The notes beneath the pieces were generated by a model. That model did no database searches, had not been told where the DNA came from, and saw nothing but the letters and a program-made list of their open reading frames with translations. From Ascarosepion bandense (lineage: Eukaryota; Mollusca; Cephalopoda; Sepiida; Sepiidae), in the NCBI GenBank assembly GCA_037127315.1, contig JBBBDQ010000350.1, positions 6,176,001-6,240,000 of the forward strand: a stretch of DNA of 64,000 nt. Reading direction: 5' to 3'. Shown here piece after piece: positions 10,964 through 23,687 of this stretch. Every line of letters begins with the position of its first letter. The first letter of the stretch is position 1. The position numbers and the translations under genes were made by a program.

Positions 10964-13080
10964 TGGAAAAGGCAACAATCTTACTATTCATAGCAGTGAT
11001 TCTCTACAACTGATATGCAAATCTGATATGCTACTAAAGTGAAATCATTAAGACAACTTCAATTCAATTTCTTAAGCATCAAACAACATTGTCAGGTTCC
11101 TCTAATGCTATGTACCAAGTTTTTAGATACACAGAGTTGTATATCAACCAATAAAAAAAACACTATCAATTGTATGTTAATCTTTACATAATAAGATGAG
11201 ATGCCCAACAGCTCGGTAAATAATTATTTCCAGAAAAGAACAGGTTATATTTTTTATTTTTCTACTGTTGTCCTTGACATGGATTGACATTCTTAAAATT
11301 ACTTACTTAAAATTTAAGTTTAAAAATTTATTAGGTTTCTCTTGTCATTTTCAGAAAAGTCATTAACATTCGAAGAGGAGGTCTTTCAACAATTGATCCA
11401 ATTCTTCTTGACCCAAATAATTTCCAGTGGACATTCATAAATTCAATATGACATGCCATGTCTTAAATGTTTAATGCAGTTATTTTCTTATATGCTACCA
11501 ACTAAACTGGGTGATAACATACCGTTTTCAGCTGATCTACATAGCAACACATGGCTTCTTCCTTTGACATGCCTCCAAGTTTGTTCCAGGCTTCCCTAGA
11601 AATGAAACATAAAACAAAATGGTGATTTTCAACAAGAACAGAAAGTTTCAAAACTCCAAAGTAAAAATGGATTTAATAATTCTAATGATTAGAAACAGGA
11701 AATTCTTTTTTTTTTATTGTTGTTGTTCAATGCCAAACTTAATGAAAATATTTTAAAAATTAAAATACTTGTGAAACAAATTTTACCTAAAAAAACACTG
11801 CAATTAAAAATATTTTACAGGAAAATAAATTGTTAATTTCCCATTGTCTCCATATTTTATTTTCATTTCAGATCAAGTAAGATTTCTGGGTCCTATTAAA
11901 TAATGAAACCATCCTAAGTTTCAAAATAAATCTAAATAACCAAATAAGCAAAATGCATAAACAAAGCCTTTGTGCAAAATGTATTATCCAAAATTTGTAT
12001 TAAGAAGAGAAAATAAGTGTAGAGCTCTTCATCAATTAGGAGAATCTATCATTTCATATTTATTTTATTTCTGTTAATCATAACTCTCTATGCATATACA
12101 CATGAAATTACATGATTTGAATATTATTATTATGCATGGTTGATCATATTTGTTGACCACAAACAGTTCAATACTTGGAAACAATTTCCTTTATTATCAA
12201 CTAACAACAACAAAGCACTATATACAATTATGATGATTAGTAATACATAACCTTGATGGAAAATGATAGTCTTCCATGTCTTTTGCTATCAACTCTACAT
12301 ATGGCCAAAAAGATTTTCAGTTTGAGAGATTCTCACACACGTTTTTCACTTCTTAGAGAAAGAAAGAGTAGCAGAATGCTACTTGGATAGCAACAAAAAT
12401 GGTTATTGGCAGACAAAAGATGGCATGTGAAAAAACAGCACGAATTAGCTCAATTGAGCCCTTTTGCCATGAAAGTGACAGGAAAGACCTTAACGGTTAA
12501 TGATTGGTCAGAAAGGTTATAAAAAAGCAACAGCAGCTGTCACAAATGAGTGAGAAAATGAGAAAGAGAAAAGTATCAGAAGGAGCTTCAGTCATTCAAA
12601 AAGTTGAAGAGAAGTCACAGTAGATTCCCAGTCAAGAGAATAGGTATGCTATAAAATTTCTGAGAGTTGTGTTAAGAACAAAAGGTCATCTAAAATGAGC
12701 ACATTTGCCTTGATAAATGGCCAAGAAAAGAAGGATAATATTCTTTCCTTCCTCTACTCAAAATGACTAAATAAAAATGACCATAAAATACAATATGTTT
12801 TAATCATTTTCAATGACTGGACAATAAAAACTCACCAATTATGTATCCTTCAATTCTTTATTGACTCTCCTATAACATGAATTTTATTTTTTTTTTGTTG
12901 TTTTATTACTCATTTTCATTAGTTTCATTTATATCCATATTCTAGACATACTAGTTTTCATATTTTTTTTAATAATGGCTAATATTTGTCAGACCTAGAA
13001 ATAACTGTTTACCACCCTAGAGTAACACACTAATACTTTATTACTAATGAATTTATGTTTCAATTTTGCAGTTAAAATAT
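10964..13080. other. Intron 3/2 sequence without other recognisable elements
   Basis: Apart from exon 3 (11523-11595) this AT-rich stretch shows no coding frame, terminal repeats or tandem array that I could support. Confidence 0.5.
11523..11595 (-). CDS. ACBD5: ACBD5-like acyl-CoA-binding protein, exon 3
   Basis: A 73-bp exon encoding the second half of the ACBP domain: (W)EAWNKLGGMSKEEAMCCYV then DQLKT. The AKW-AW-L-GMS-EEAM-YV pattern is the hallmark of helices 3-4 in this family. Acceptor CTAG ends at 11596 and donor GTATGT begins at 11522. The first base completes the Trp codon split with exon 2, and the exon ends on a codon boundary that joins exon 4 in frame. Too short to stand out as an open frame by itself; found by the join. 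Confidence 0.92.
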
Positions 13081-13082
13081 TC

Positions 13083-13084
<2 letters not shown>

Positions 13085-13122
<38 letters not shown>
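13085..13122. repeat. (TA)n microsatellite
   Basis: Pure TA run of about 38 bases in intron 2. Confidence 0.97.
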
Positions 13123-13123
<1 letters not shown>

Positions 13124-13374
13124 CGATTTACTAAACAATGCATTAGCTGCGACACAAGGATGAAAGTAGTGAGCATCTAGTGAGGACAAACCTCAGCTGT
13201 AATTGATCTAGCGAGACAAGCTTGATGGCCATTGCACCACATTGAAGTGCCCATACATAGTTATGTGAATGAATAAATATACATATGGGGATACACACAT
13301 GTATAAAATTATTATTATTCAGGTGTTAATAAAATAGTCCTTAGTGTAGTATAAACATAGGTATATAAAAAAAA

Positions 13375-13940
13375 AGAATTTCCAAACAAACATTGGAAAA
13401 TTCTTCCCAAATTTAATTCACAAACATTTCTACCATTACACCCACACTAAAGAAATTTCCAACAAAAACTATGTTAAAGTCAGTTACAGTTGCATCGAGA
13501 ACATAAATAAATATATTTCACAACATAATAATATGGTATCAAACAAATAATTGGCCCACCTGGATAGTATCAGCTACTCTACTACTGATAATAATGACCT
13601 TTCTGAAAATAATTGCAAATGCCAAAAATATAAAACCTGCCCATTGAATGGCCAGTGTATGTTTGGAAGTATTGTTTACAGAGCTCACATCCATTCAAAT
13701 GATTATGATGTCAAATTTTATTTTGGAGCAACTAGTAACATGTAAAAATTTCACTTTTACAACTACATGTTGTCGTTTAATAACAACAAATACAGTAAGA
13801 ACCCAATTATTACCTGGAATATCATCTTACAATGGGAAAAGACACATATAACTTATGCCTTTTAGAAAAACTTATCATCTTAGATCATATAAATAACCCT
13901 AATCTATTTAACAAAACAAGTAATGACCACATTCTGCTAT
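13375..13940 (+). mobile_element. Penelope-like element with GIY-YIG region, C-terminal fragment
   Basis: Frames include IGKFFPNLIHKHF near 13395-13435, KVSYSCIENINKYI near 13465-13510, and CKCQKYKTCPLNGQC at about 13615-13660 (the Cys-rich CNC..CP.NG.C motif). Then come VYRAHI, YFGATSN (degenerate YxG of GIY-YIG) and LLEKLIILDHINNPNL at about 13860-13905. It matches the order of the element at 40775-42718 and is the same broad family. 5'-truncated, with stops. Confidence 0.72.
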
Positions 13941-14319
13941 AAAAAAATACTTAAATTCTTAGACCCTGATTGATACAGATTTCTCTATACATTTACCTGT
14001 TTCTTTCTTACTCCCTTACTTTCCCCTTTTATTTCTTTTTCCCCTGCAAATATTAATAATTATGAATTATGCCCCTTCGATTTCATCTCCTTACATTTTA
14101 ATATTTTTTTTAATTTAGAATTTTAATTTCAATTTTTTTATCTCCACGTACTTTTTGCCTGTTTAAATTTTACTCTAGATAAATTAAAAAATAGTAACCT
14201 AACATTATAAGATTTAACTGCCATGAACATCAAGTGAACTTAAATTCAAATTTCTTAAATGGTCAGTTTGTAATATGCACTTCATGATTACATAATGACG
14301 TAGGATAATATAGATGTGT

Positions 14320-14790
14320 GTGTGTGTATTTGGGCAGCAATCCCTCTTGTATACATGTTTTACTAAAGACATCTAACAAGATACTGCAGTTAAGCTTTTT
14401 ATTTTAATTTTTCTTCTATTTGTATAAGCATTTTCTTTTCTGGACACAAAGTGTGTAAAAACTGTCCAAAAGTTCTGCAAATCCAAGCAATTTGGGTATT
14501 TTTTAGCCATTATCAATGACGATTTTGATTTTAACTGAGCATGTCTGCATCTTTTATCTATGTGTTTAAAGTTATAGGAACGTTTTATTTTCCAAACGCA
14601 GTCAGCACATTTTGGTCATGTTCATAGTTGAGATTATTGTGTTGGCTTTTACATTTCTGTTATTAGTGCTGCTATCATTTTAAATCTTTTTTAACATGTT
14701 GATGAGGCTGTTATGCTATTATTTTCTACTAGTATATTTTGGATGAAGTTTGGCAGGTTTTTGTGTGTTTAATTGAGTCCTAATTGAACT
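14320..14790 (-). mobile_element. Penelope-like element terminal module, copy 4
   Basis: In minus sense it ends GGATTGCTGCCC followed by a CA/TG run at 14310-14330. It shares the GCTTAACTGCAGTA-type string and the CACACTTTGTGTCC stretch with copies at 9580 and 15650. The hAT-like element at 14803-15650 separates it from an inverted partner. Confidence 0.55.
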
Positions 14791-14802
14791 ATAGTCAAGT
14801 AC

Positions 14803-15650
14803 AGCCTTTGAAATTTGAAAAAGAAATCACTCAACTGGCAGTCAAGAGCGAGAGAAAATTTACTCGCCCCAAAATCATTTTACTCAACCGACTCCATTTT
14901 CTTAATAGTCATCTTATATAAACAAACAGTGAATCACTGACGGAAAACAAAAAAATAAATTTTCATTAAAATTTTGAACGTGTTAGAAAAGATTTTTTAA
15001 ATTTTTAAAAATAATAACAAAATTTGATCTTTCCTCTTAATAATAGTATAAACATGTTGATGATAAAACATCATGATAGGCTGTTTCTTTTGGGCTTTTT
15101 TTTGTCAATTGAGTGGAGGTACCTAAATTTGTAGTTTCTTTCTTCTATTTGACTACAACCTCCATCTCATAGATGATAAAAAAATAAATCTAATTTTCTC
15201 AATGATTTTCTATAAAAAAAAATTACTTACTTGTATTATACAAGTGTGTAATTTTTTATACAAGTTGTATAATTTGTTTTTCGGTGCGTGGTTGAAAGAA
15301 GTACGTGTATTTTTTTTTCTTTCTTTCAAAGATTTGTTTTTGCTTTTTGTAAGCGAGGAGAAAATATAGGATAATATTTTGGCTCCACTCTGGAAGCATT
15401 AATTAATTAAACAAATGTTTACACTGACCAGGACGATAAAAGCCAAGTGTTCAATAATGTCATTGTAGGTCATTCTAAGTAACTTGTGAATCTTCAATGG
15501 CATACTTTTGGGTTGTAAAAGGAATCAGATTTCCTTTTATTTTTAATCAACTGCGGGCGAGTAAAGCAATAAACTTTAATCGCCCAGTTAAGTTTTTAAT
15601 CGACTGAGTTGATCGGGCAGGTGAGTGAAATCTCAAAGGCTTTGTAACTT
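14803..15650. mobile_element. Non-autonomous DNA transposon, hAT-like, about 840 bp
   Basis: Imperfect terminal inverted repeats: GCCTTTGAAATTT at 14807-14819 and the complement of GCCTTTGAGATTT at 15629-15641. Related ACTCRNCTG and TTTACTCGCCC strings lie just inside both ends (14830-14880 and 15550-15625). No transposase frame is visible. The hAT assignment rests only on the look of the ends; an 8-bp target duplication could not be confirmed. A diverged relative of its interior (AACGTGTTAGA..., GGTACCTAAA) is at about 27590-27800. Confidence 0.6.
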
Positions 15651-15777
15651 GAGTTGTCTAGATGAGCATGTGGTGGTGTGACCAATATTTAGACAGTTTT
15701 GACACACTTTGTGCAAAAAAAAAAAAAAAAATTAAATAAAAAGCTTAACTGCAGTACCTTGTCATCTATCCTTAACA

Positions 15778-15849
<72 letters not shown>
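15651..15849 (+). mobile_element. Penelope-like element terminal module, copy 5, with (TG)n(TA)n end
   Basis: Includes GACACACTTTGTGCAAAAA, AAAAAGCTTAACTGCAGTAC and TTAACAAAACGTGTATG. It runs directly into about 26 bases of TG and then about 38 bases of TA ending at 15849. Ends just upstream of exon 2 in sequence order. Confidence 0.6.
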
Positions 15850-15852
<3 letters not shown>

Positions 15853-16079
15853 TTTTACTGAAAATTCTTCTGGGAATCTGACCAAGAGAAAGATCATAAA
15901 CAAAGGATGACTGAAATAAATCTACCTAAAAGAAACAGAAATTCACATATAACAGTTTTTATAGCCAATACTTGTAAAATCATTTGAAATGTTCTAGTAT
16001 CACTTAAGTGACAAAGGATGCATAAGTGTTGGAGCTTTTCCAGTTGAATTCAAAAATGAAAGTACAAAATTATGCTAAC

Positions 16080-16200
16080 CACTTGGCTTTCTTGACAACA
16101 TCCCAGAAATTTGGTTTGGGGGCAGTACATTGTCCTTCAGTGGCTTGCTTGTAGAAAGCATAGAACTTCAACATCATTTCATTTGATGGTTGGAAGGAAC
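16080..16200 (-). CDS. ACBD5: ACBD5-like acyl-CoA-binding protein, exon 2
   Basis: A 121-bp exon encoding (G)[20 protein letters not shown] followed by [19 protein letters not shown] and the first two bases of Trp. The FYxxYKQAT motif contains the tyrosine and lysine known in the ACBP family to contact the acyl-CoA head group. Acceptor TTTTCAG lies at 16201-16207 and donor GTTAGC at 16079-16074. Phases 1 in and 2 out match the neighbours exactly. Introns on either side are about 13.8 kb and 4.5 kb. Confidence 0.95.
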
Positions 16201-16209
16201 CTGAAAAGA

Positions 16210-18431
16210 TTAAAAAATTGTGAGCAAAATTGAATGACAAAGATTCATCAATGAAGGAGAAATCTTATGAAATTCTTCTTTCATTAATTATTTGTTTTAT
16301 GGACGACCAAGAATTTTATTCCATAATAATAAAAAAAATCCATTGTTCAAATTGTAATGAAAAATTGAACTTATATCCTTTTGATTCCATGTTTGAAGAA
16401 ACTAGAAAGGTAATTTAAGTGGAGTCTATCCCAGTGAAAACTCAGTGGTGGGAGAAAAAACATGGCTAAGCTGAGAATTTTTTTTTTTGTATTGTTGTTG
16501 ACAATTATGAGCCTCTCAATTTGTCAGTGTCAGCACATATACAAAAGAAAATTTCTTGAATTGTTCATTTTAGTAAGATCAGCTTAAATGGTGAATTGAC
16601 TGAACCATTTGGACTCTTCTTTGTCAAACAACAGCAAAGCAAAGTCTCCCTTTCACTTACACATTAAAGCATAAAAATAAACTCCAGTGATATAAGATAC
16701 TTCAAGTGAGAATCCAGGTCAAAAGTAGAAAAATACTATTATTTTGATTGCAATCAGCAGCACAACAAGGGAAATTAGCATAAAAGAAAGGAATTCAATA
16801 CAGATTTTAAATGAGTCAGAAAAGAATTCACAATGATCAGCAGTGGATGTCGCTGTCATTGCAAAATTAAAATTACTTATAACCAATTTTTACAGGCAGA
16901 TGTACTATATTATAACTATGTACATTCTCTTCAACTGGTAATCATGAAAACATCAATGTCATATCAGAAAATAGAGACAGAGGGAAATGTGTCACTTAAA
17001 AGTTGACCATGTAACACATCCTGCCTATGTCAGGAGGCTTGGTTAAATATTGAGACAGGGTGATTGCAGAACAGATACCGTTTACAACTATATCTGAAAA
17101 GCAATTAGCAAGCTTGAATCCTTGGTAAATAAAATTAACAAAAGAAAGAATTCTACAATTGTCGATAAATATTTCAGATACCAAAGTAACTCCCACTGCC
17201 AATGTAAATGATCACTGAAGATGTAGCAGATATGAGTAAATTTGAATATTTCTCTTCCTTATTCTATAAAACAAATTCTTTATATTTGTAGGCATCATTT
17301 AAAATGCTTTTACATTATTTCTGTACATAGCAATCCCAATGGGAAATGACTTCAAAACACTTTCTTCTCAATTCAAAGGCATAAACATACGAAATACATA
17401 TCATTTGACACAGCACCCATCTGTCATGAATTTAGAACACTACATTCATTTTTTTCCGAATTCACTTGTGTATCAATCCCAATTCTTAGTTTGTGAACTT
17501 TCTGCCATATTACTATTGCTTTGCTTTATTACTGTTAATTTGCCTTACATATATTTTTGCCTGCTTTATATAATTTTTTTCCTCTATTCATTATTATTAT
17601 TATTGTAATTGTTTATTGCAAACTTTGTTAAATTTGTTTGTTGGGCAGTTCTACCATTTATTTACAGCTAACCATAGCCACTCACTCTATATTAATTAAA
17701 CAATAAATTTTGAATCATCTCATCTGGGGAATAGTCTATCTCAGCAGATGAAGATGTCAGTCATCTATCTTGTCAATCTCAGTGTGGACTGAGTTCATGT
17801 CGGAAGTACAATTTCATTTGACGAAAGGCATAAGTCAAGGGAGGATGTAAGGTTTTTGTCTTAAAGGAAATAAGTTATATTAAAATCCAATTATTAACCT
17901 CATGAAATTAATTTGGGGTTATATGAAGAATTAAAAAAAAAAGGGGGTGGGAAGTGTTAAGAATAACATTAAAACATAGATATAAAAAGAAGTAATGAAT
18001 GAATGGAAAGAGAGTAGAGAGATCTTAGAGAGGGGAGAGTTTATAAATTATAAACAGTAAGTGTATAGGGGTTATAGAGGGGGGAAGAATCAGAATTAGT
18101 TATACTTTTGGCAATAGAAGAATTAGAGGAAAGTGAATATATAAAAATATAGTAGCCGAGTTAAACCTATATTATAGAAATTTCAATTTGTTTTTATACC
18201 AACATTTAAACACTAATTAATTCCTCTAATTCAATAGTTGATTTTGATTATTGTATTTTATTATTCTAATTTTTTCTTCCAAACATAATCTCTAAGACTA
18301 TGAAGAGCATGTGTAGAATCTATAAGCTTCCAAACTATCTCTGGGTTTCTCCTTCAATTCAGAAAATTTTCCAGAAAGAGCTGTCTGGTGTTTTAGTTTA
18401 GGGTTGAGTGTCTATGAGTATTATATATATA

Positions 18432-18462
<31 letters not shown>

Positions 18463-18590
18463 GAAATAAATTGTTTGAACATTATTTTTTATCGATACTC
18501 GTATTTAAGTAGATATTCTGTTTTTTAATGAAACAGTATTATATATTTATTTCTACCGGCCTGATTATTTACGATAAATTTTTATTACGA
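16210..18590. other. Intron 1 segment, no recognised element
   Basis: Beyond a TA/TAGATA microsatellite at 18422-18463 and homopolymer runs, I see no supported gene or transposon. Open frames here are short and not similar to anything I recognise. Confidence 0.45.
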
Positions 18591-18595
18591 AAATG

Positions 18596-18668
18596 TGTCA
18601 TTCGGCAGGATTCGAACCTGCGACCCCTATCTACATAGGGAAGATTGTTGGTTGTTTATAACCAAGTT
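18596..18668 (-). repeat. tRNA-like fragment
   Basis: The minus strand reads GTCGCAGGTTCGAATCCTGC at about 18606-18625, a consensus T-arm with B box, preceded by a paired CCTATGTAGATAGG that could be a long variable arm (tRNA-Ser/Leu style). No convincing acceptor or D arm was found, so it is more likely a tRNA-derived SINE piece or tRNA pseudogene than an active tRNA gene. Confidence 0.6.
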
Positions 18669-19080
18669 TCATTTATATATATATAAAGAGAGAGAGATGG
18701 AAAAGTAGGCTATTATGTTTTTCACAGAACCCAAAAAATTACGAAATGAAAGATCAGTAATTATGTCCAGATGTAATCATACCTATAAATACATACTAGG
18801 ATCATACAAACATGGATGAAAGTGTTGTAGGACCCTTGAATAACTCCTGCCTAATTTTGAAAATTTTCAGTTGTTTGAAAATTCCAGTTGCACATTCATA
18901 AAAAATATGTTTATACGTTTGAAAAATGGAAAAAATCAGTTATTGATACGGAAAGGTTGAAACCTAGGTTGCAAAAATAATTCATTTCTAAAGAACAAAT
19001 ATTCAAAAGCTCTACAATATTAATGTCTTGAACACTTTTTAATACAACTGTGGCTAATTTAATTGTGACCGAAAACTAAC

Positions 19081-19083
<3 letters not shown>

Positions 19084-19138
<55 letters not shown>
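19084..19138. repeat. (TA)n microsatellite
   Basis: Pure TA run of about 55 bases in intron 1. Confidence 0.97.
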
Positions 19139-19140
<2 letters not shown>

Positions 19141-20407
19141 CACGTAATGTGATGTGATTGGTGCTTAGAATATGGGTAGAAAAGAGGTGATACATAGGGA
19201 ATCATTAAAAGAACAGAAGTGAACCTATAGATTCTGGCCAGAATTGTTTTGTTTTTCTCTTCCACATGAGGATTGCTCAATTCCATTATTAGCATTTTTT
19301 GTTGCTTTCAAAGACAACAACAAATAAGGCAAGTGTTTCTTTCTTTGGCCTGCTTAAACCTGCAAGTTATTTGGACTATAGACAAGATTTGACAATATCA
19401 ACTGGTCAACTATAAAGGAAAAGCATACAGTTTGACAAGGCTTGGCTTGTTGAAAAAAAAAACAACACAAGGGTGAGAGCAGAGGAAGGGTTAAGGTTAG
19501 GATTCTGCATTAGGGCTCAATCTAAAGAAAGACAAGAGAAATGGTGTTTTGGAGGAGACATAAGATTATTCTACAAATGACCAATGAGTAGAATAGAATT
19601 ATACTACATTACATTGGTAATGTACTACTTTACTACTTTATTGTTGGATGTCTCTGGATTGTATCTATCATATATACAAGTATAGGTCACACTTATTTTC
19701 ACCACAATTTCAATAAAAATCAGTGATGTGACCTATCCACTCAATATCATAGAGAATCTGAAGTAGACTGTGACATATCAGTAGTCTAGGCCAGTACACT
19801 AAATTCAAGATAAGTGAGAGCAAAGGAGAAAATCAGTTTTTCCCGACATTTTGATTTTACACAATCACCTCTTCCAACAATATCACATCACACATTGAAT
19901 AAAAGCACTCAATTTGCACTGCTCATATTTACCATTTTTTATCTGAATTACAATGAAAGACTTATTTTCAAGTGATTTTAGGACTGAAGCAATTACAAGT
20001 ATCCAAATTTTCATCTAAACAGAGCAGCCCCACACTCAACAGTATCTCTGAGGAACTAATTATCAAGATCTTCAAAACTCTGTGGTATCTCCAATGCTAT
20101 GGATGGCACTGAAGACGATGGGATGTATGAAAAGTTGGTTGGTTCAAGTGCAAAAGAGGCAGAGAATGAAGATGGAAATGAACATGCATAACTGATGATG
20201 AACTGAACATACAAAAGTTTTAAAATAAAGGTGAATATTTGAAAATATTTAACATATATTAATTATTTTACGTTAAAAAAAGGGGGCATGTAACTCCCCA
20301 AATTACAGTGCAAACTATCTGCAAGTCAACTGCATATACCCATCTGACAATCTCAAACTAAGGATGCAACCTATCTACAGGTTTGACCTATACACAAGTA
20401 TATACAG

Positions 20408-20410
<3 letters not shown>

Positions 20411-20455
<45 letters not shown>
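20411..20455. repeat. (TA)n microsatellite at a transposon border
   Basis: Pure TA run. Its last TA is the presumed target duplication of the Tc1-like element that begins at 20456. Confidence 0.95.
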
Positions 20456-20456
<1 letters not shown>

Positions 20457-22030
20457 TGTGTGCCGAATTATTGTTGAGATAATGTTTTTTCTAATATTTC
20501 AAAAACCATCAAATCAATTCACACAAAATTTTCACAAAATATTGGCAACACTGACCTGCACAATCACTAGAATTTTCGTACTGATCTGCGCAATGTAAAC
20601 AAACTAGTGTCATATTTGTTATCAGCACGGGAATTTGAGTGTGCCAAATTAATAGAAAAGTGTAAGAATTTAGCAAAAAGATGGGCTGTAAGTTTAAGTG
20701 ACGCTGAAAAGAAAACTATCACCTCTGAACTCTCAAAAGGTAAATCTACACTAGAAATTTCTAAAATGATAGTGAGGTGTCATCAAACAGTGAAAAAGTT
20801 CACCACTGACCCTACACAAGTACGCAAAAGAGCAGATAAAGGCAAGCCGAGGGTTATTTCATGACATCTCATGTTACGACTTAAACAAGATGCCACGAAG
20901 AAACTGGACTTAGCCGTCAAGAGCTTTTTAGTCACCTTGGGGATCCTACCGTGTCTAAAAGTACTCGGTGTCGGTATTTGAGGGAAATAGCAACAACAGT
21001 CAAACTTGTATCGAAGCCTCCGTTGATGAGAAATCACATTCAAAATCGATTGAAATGGACTGAGGACAATATGAAGATTGACTTCTCTAAGGTTCTGTTC
21101 ATAGACGAAACTCAATCAACACTTGATGGGCCATATAGATGGTGCAAAGGCTGGGTAATGAATAAACAGAATCGCCATCAGCATTTAAGATGCCAACAAG
21201 GCGGTGGGGGCATGATGATCTGGGGGTGGTATTATTGGAAAAACATTAGTGGGCCCATGGAGACTACCAGTCAGCGTCAAAATGACTGCTGATGCATACA
21301 TAGCAATTATGAAGGAGCATCTTGAACCGTGGATGAAAAGGCAAAGAGTTGCCTTCAGAAGGGCCATTGTTTTTATGCAAGATAATGCTCCCTTACATGC
21401 TGTTCACAAGACTACTGAATATTTGAAACAGTTAGGCTTTGATGGACTTCAAAAAATGAAGTGACCAGCAAATTCTCCAGATTTGAACCCAATCAAAATC
21501 CTTCAGAGCATCATGAAGCAAAGACTGTATGCCAACGGATGACAGTTCAGAAGCAACGCTGAGTTGTGGGAAGTAATTCTTGACATATCTCACAGCATTA
21601 CAGCAGATGACATCCTACAATTAACAAATTCTATGGATCGTCAACTTCTTCAAGTAAATTCAAAACAGGGAAAGCACATTCCTTATTAATTTGTTTAAAG
21701 CTCTGCCTTTGTTTGTATCCGTTATTATTTGTTTGATTATCTTATTAGCTTCTTTTCATCATAAACATTCACGTGCAACATTAATAAACATTTTGTTTGC
21801 TCAATTCTGGGAATTTTACTAAACCTTTCTAATAATTTGGCTTGCTCAAATCACCATGCTGATAACAAATATGGTGCCAGTTTGTTTTCATTGTGCAGAT
21901 CAGTATAAAAATTTCAGCAATTGCACAGGTCAGTGTTGCCAACATTGTGTGAAAATTTGGTGTGAATTAAGTGGCCGATTTTTTAAATATTAGAAAAAAA
22001 GTTACCTTGATAATAATTTGGCATGCCGTG
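20456..22030 (+). mobile_element. Tc1/mariner-superfamily element, DD37E-type, inactivated
   Basis: Terminal inverted repeats of about 185 bp (20456-20640 and 21845-22030) match along most of their length, with TA on both outer sides. Transposase frames: 20607-20864 (N-terminal DNA binding, LSKGKSTLEISKMIV), 20951-21292 (VLFIDETQSTLDGPYRW, first Asp; GGGGMMIWGWYYW) and 21249-21464 (VFMQDNAPLHAVHKTTEYL, second Asp). After a TGA in place of Trp comes PANSPDLNPIK near 21470-21500. The catalytic Glu is replaced by Lys. Spacing from the second Asp to that position is 37 residues. Frameshifts add to the damage, so this copy cannot make a working transposase. It lies in intron 1. Confidence 0.92.
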
Positions 22031-22379
22031 TAGAGATGAGAAGCAAAAGTAAGCTGAAAAGGTAAGGTAGATAAAGGGTTGACTGTCATGATGAGGAATG
22101 TTTGTGGAAGAGTTAGATCAAGAAAATTTAGTGCAAGGAAAGTGGTACATGCCTGAGAGTGGGGGTTATATGATGTGATGCTAGTAGCATGGTAAGAGGC
22201 ATTGTTTTAGAAGTGGACAGTGTCAATGCAAAAGATGAAGCGTCCTCTAGGTAAAACAGACGATGTCTGTCCTATCAACATAGCCTAATTGGATGCCAAT
22301 TAAAATGAAAAGGACTTCATTATGCATTGAAGTGGATGTTATGGAATACTGAAAAAAAAAACGGATTTGACTACAATGC

Positions 22380-22940
22380 TCGTGTGAATGAAGTCCATAA
22401 TTACCAGTGAAAAAGGGCACGAGAAAAACAAAAGACAGAAATGCTCATCAAGCAGCATCCAAAAATTATATATTCTATTGTGGAATATCCAACCATGCTG
22501 CATTAAAAACAAAAGTATTTGTCTATACTTCTGAGATGAGGTATTGTAACTATCTATATTGTTTTGACTGTTGTTCTCATCTATATTGCCATATTCACAA
22601 TATTTCGGCCATTGTACGTTTTATCCACTGAATCATGTGACACTTGCAGAAAAAAAAAAGAATTATTTTTAATATTTGTGTCTATTTCCTCAAAGATACA
22701 TGGCCCAGTGGATAAAACCGTTAGATCCAATGATTTGACCCAAAAAATTGTGAATTCAATACCTAGCTACAGTAGTGGTGACAAAAACTTTGAGAGTTGA
22801 ATTAAAGGGAGATAATTACGACATCCGAATGGAATGAGAACAATTCCAGTGACTGAAATAAACAGTTTCATTTGAAATTCTAATCAACTGAAGACCAAAA
22901 CATTGTAAATATGGAAATACAGATGAAGACGACTATTCAA
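22380..22940 (+). repeat. Dispersed repeat with CTGAAGA core, copy 2
   Basis: Shares GTATTTGTCTATACTTCTGA and following bases (22511-22540) with 5074-5103, and AAAGGGAGATAA...CAACTGAAGACC...AACATTGTAAA (22804-22915) with 5148-5285. No coding function supported. Confidence 0.5.
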
Positions 22941-23267
22941 TTAATCTAAAAAAAAAACACAACAACATAAGGAAAATCTTTAATGGAAAGTTTTCTAGAC
23001 AATCCAAAATGAGCCAAGCATGTTAAATTGAATTCATACCAGAAGACTAACTTCTAGCCCTGCCAAGTCACTTAATTTGGAGACTTGCCATTCTTCTGTA
23101 TGAACAAGCACGGACTTCCATTCTACATAAAATGCATTGTTTTTGTACGAATATTTGAACAACCAATGTTCTAAACTGCTGCCAACACTTTTACTAAAAC
23201 CCCACTGGGATTGATAGTGAGCTGCAGGCAGTTCAAACAGAATTCATGAGGACATCTGAGTCATTCT

Positions 23268-23578
23268 CAATCAGTCAGTTAAATGCCATACGTGATACAT
23301 GCTTAGGCGATCATGTCTCAAAAGAGACATGACTGACTGGTCAGAAGATTTTTCCACAGTAGGTTGCCATTACTTTCTGTGGTAGACTGGTTGCCAACCA
23401 AGACTTATAGAACCCACTCTGTCCTGTTATTTACCCATAGCTGGAGGTAATAGATGGATTAATACTTTTCCCAAGGGTATTTGCACGTAAATAAATGCAA
23501 CACATTCAACTGGAATTCGAACTCATCTCTTTGATTTCTCATTCCAAGCCAATATCCACTGCACCACAACACCCATCC
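23268..23578 (-). mobile_element. tRNA-like SINE, copy 1
   Basis: In minus sense it begins with GTGTTGTGGTGCAGTGGATA (A-box-like). It then has GAGTTCGAATTCCAGTTGAA (B-box-like), a CCCTTGGGAAAAGTATTAAT segment, and a tail ending at the complement of TCAGTCAGTTAAATGCC. It lacks the 5S head found in other copies. Full-length relatives are at 26925, 57157 and 58843. Confidence 0.88.
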
Positions 23579-23687
23579 ACATATTTATTCTCAATACTGG
23601 GTTTTATAAAGATTAAACAAACAACAAAAAGGTCTGTTGTTAAGTTAACAAAAGACTGAAGAAGTTCTTGTATTTGTGTCAAATCCT

